DNA of 64,000 bases from Paracoccus zhejiangensis. Lineage in GTDB: Bacteria > Pseudomonadota > Alphaproteobacteria > Rhodobacterales > Rhodobacteraceae. The DNA is taken from positions 558,001 to 622,000 of the forward strand of contig NZ_CP025430.1 of the NCBI RefSeq assembly GCF_002847445.1, written 5' to 3'. Positions 63,714-64,000 of the stretch are shown piece by piece (positions within the stretch are counted from its first letter, which is position 1; every line of letters begins with the position of its first letter). The translations under genes and the position numbers were made by a program. The notes beneath the pieces were generated by a model that was given only the letters and a program-made list of their open reading frames with translations, made no database searches and was not told where the DNA came from.

Positions 63714-64000
63714 ATGACGGACGCCGCCGGTTTCATCGCCTCGGTCCACCCCTATGACAGCCTGTCGCAGGACGAGCTGGCGCGTGCCGCCAGTTCCTTC
63801 AGCCGCAGGCAGATGCCGGCGGGTGCCGTGGTCTATGAATATGGCGACCTGCTGCCGGGCATCTGGCTGATCGAAAGCGGCCGGGTGGCGGTCAGCGACC
63901 GCAATGGCGATTCCGTCTCGGAACTGGGGCCGCGGAACAGCTTCGGCGAGCGCGGGCTGCTGCGCGAGGGGTCGGCGGTCACCACCGCCCGCGTCACCGA
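63714..64000 (+). CDS. Cyclic-nucleotide-binding-type regulator, partial (DUF294-like)
   Basis: Only the first 95 codons are in the window; the gene continues past its end. The segment is a CNMP-like beta-barrel: SRRQMPAGAVVYEYGDLLPG near 30-49, IWLIESGRVAVSD near 51 and FGERGLLREG near 76. In many bacteria the gene after a DUF4212-symporter pair encodes a CNMP-CBS-nucleotidyltransferase (DUF294) protein, which this probably is. RBS AAGGGAG precedes the ATG. Confidence 0.8.
   Translation, partial: MTDAAGFIASVHPYDSLSQDELARAASSFSRRQMPAGAVVYEYGDLLPGIWLIESGRVAVSDRNGDSVSELGPRNSFGERGLLREGSAVTTARVT

Noticed and set aside
59573..63749. Two long minus-strand open frames opposite the MFS and symporter genes
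   Set aside because: Shadow frames with no domain; plus-strand proteins have clear membrane patterns.

Overview
This window looks like a chromosomal segment of a Paracoccus-like member of the Rhodobacteraceae (Alphaproteobacteria). The assignment is inferred from high GC, a class I (archaeal-type) lysyl-tRNA synthetase, a fused IspDF, an L21 with a long Ala/Lys tail, and pairings such as Hsp20-DUF1150, FdxA-CarD and DUF4212-symporter. No plasmid, phage, CRISPR, IS or tRNA sequence was recognised. Genes are dense, and many junctions overlap by 1-8 bases.

Layout. 0-7.2 kb: an ectoine/hydroxyectoine uptake and breakdown operon (TRAP permeases uehB and uehC, a TeaD-like Usp, eutA, eutB, eutC, doeA, doeB), followed by a TolB-like propeller protein. 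8-10 kb: a minus-strand PepSY membrane protein and a His-rich DUF2946-like protein, probably for metal handling. 10-13 kb: Hsp20/DUF1150, then DUF465, purE, purK and a Nudix gene. 13-20 kb: an orphan BMP binding protein, an M19 dipeptidase, a GNAT-PepF pair, a YdeI-like protein, an Excalibur protein, an alpha/beta hydrolase and an SCP2 protein. 20-31 kb: a TPR protein, a Suv3-like RNA helicase with a basic tail, an S4 protein, fdxA, carD, Mn-pyrophosphatase, a HAD protein, a MaoC hydratase, ribF, a YcgN-like protein and threonine aldolase. 31-35 kb: a minus-strand operon purL-ispDF-pgpA-cinA. 35-39 kb: a solitary TOPRIM protein, a zinc-ribbon metallopeptidase, rplU-rpmA-GNAT and a flavin oxidoreductase. 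40-46 kb: an RTX-only protein, cydDC, and a DUF983-Nudix pair. 46.8-50.5 kb: a cyclic-di-GMP locus (PleD-like protein, DUF3572, H-NOX-like protein, HNOBA-GGDEF protein). 50-57 kb: nadD, dacB, a TerB-like gene, lysK and a beta-helix protein. 57.5-64 kb: acetate use (acs, an MFS carrier with a large insertion, DUF4212 plus a sodium:solute symporter, and a CNMP regulator cut by the window end).

Most notable observations: (1) a 162-163 bp interspersed repeat in three copies (18.9, 30.6 and 38.7 kb) whose long terminal arms and internal hairpins keep pairing through compensatory base changes; (2) an H-NOX-like protein with Lys101 at the proximal heme histidine position and no YxSxR motif, overlapping its GGDEF partner; (3) a nearby PleD-like cyclase whose first receiver domain has Gly at the phospho-acceptor position and which lacks an I-site; (4) a structured 180-base leader or possible small RNA between fdxA and carD. 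All of this comes from reading the sequence. No database search or folding program was run.
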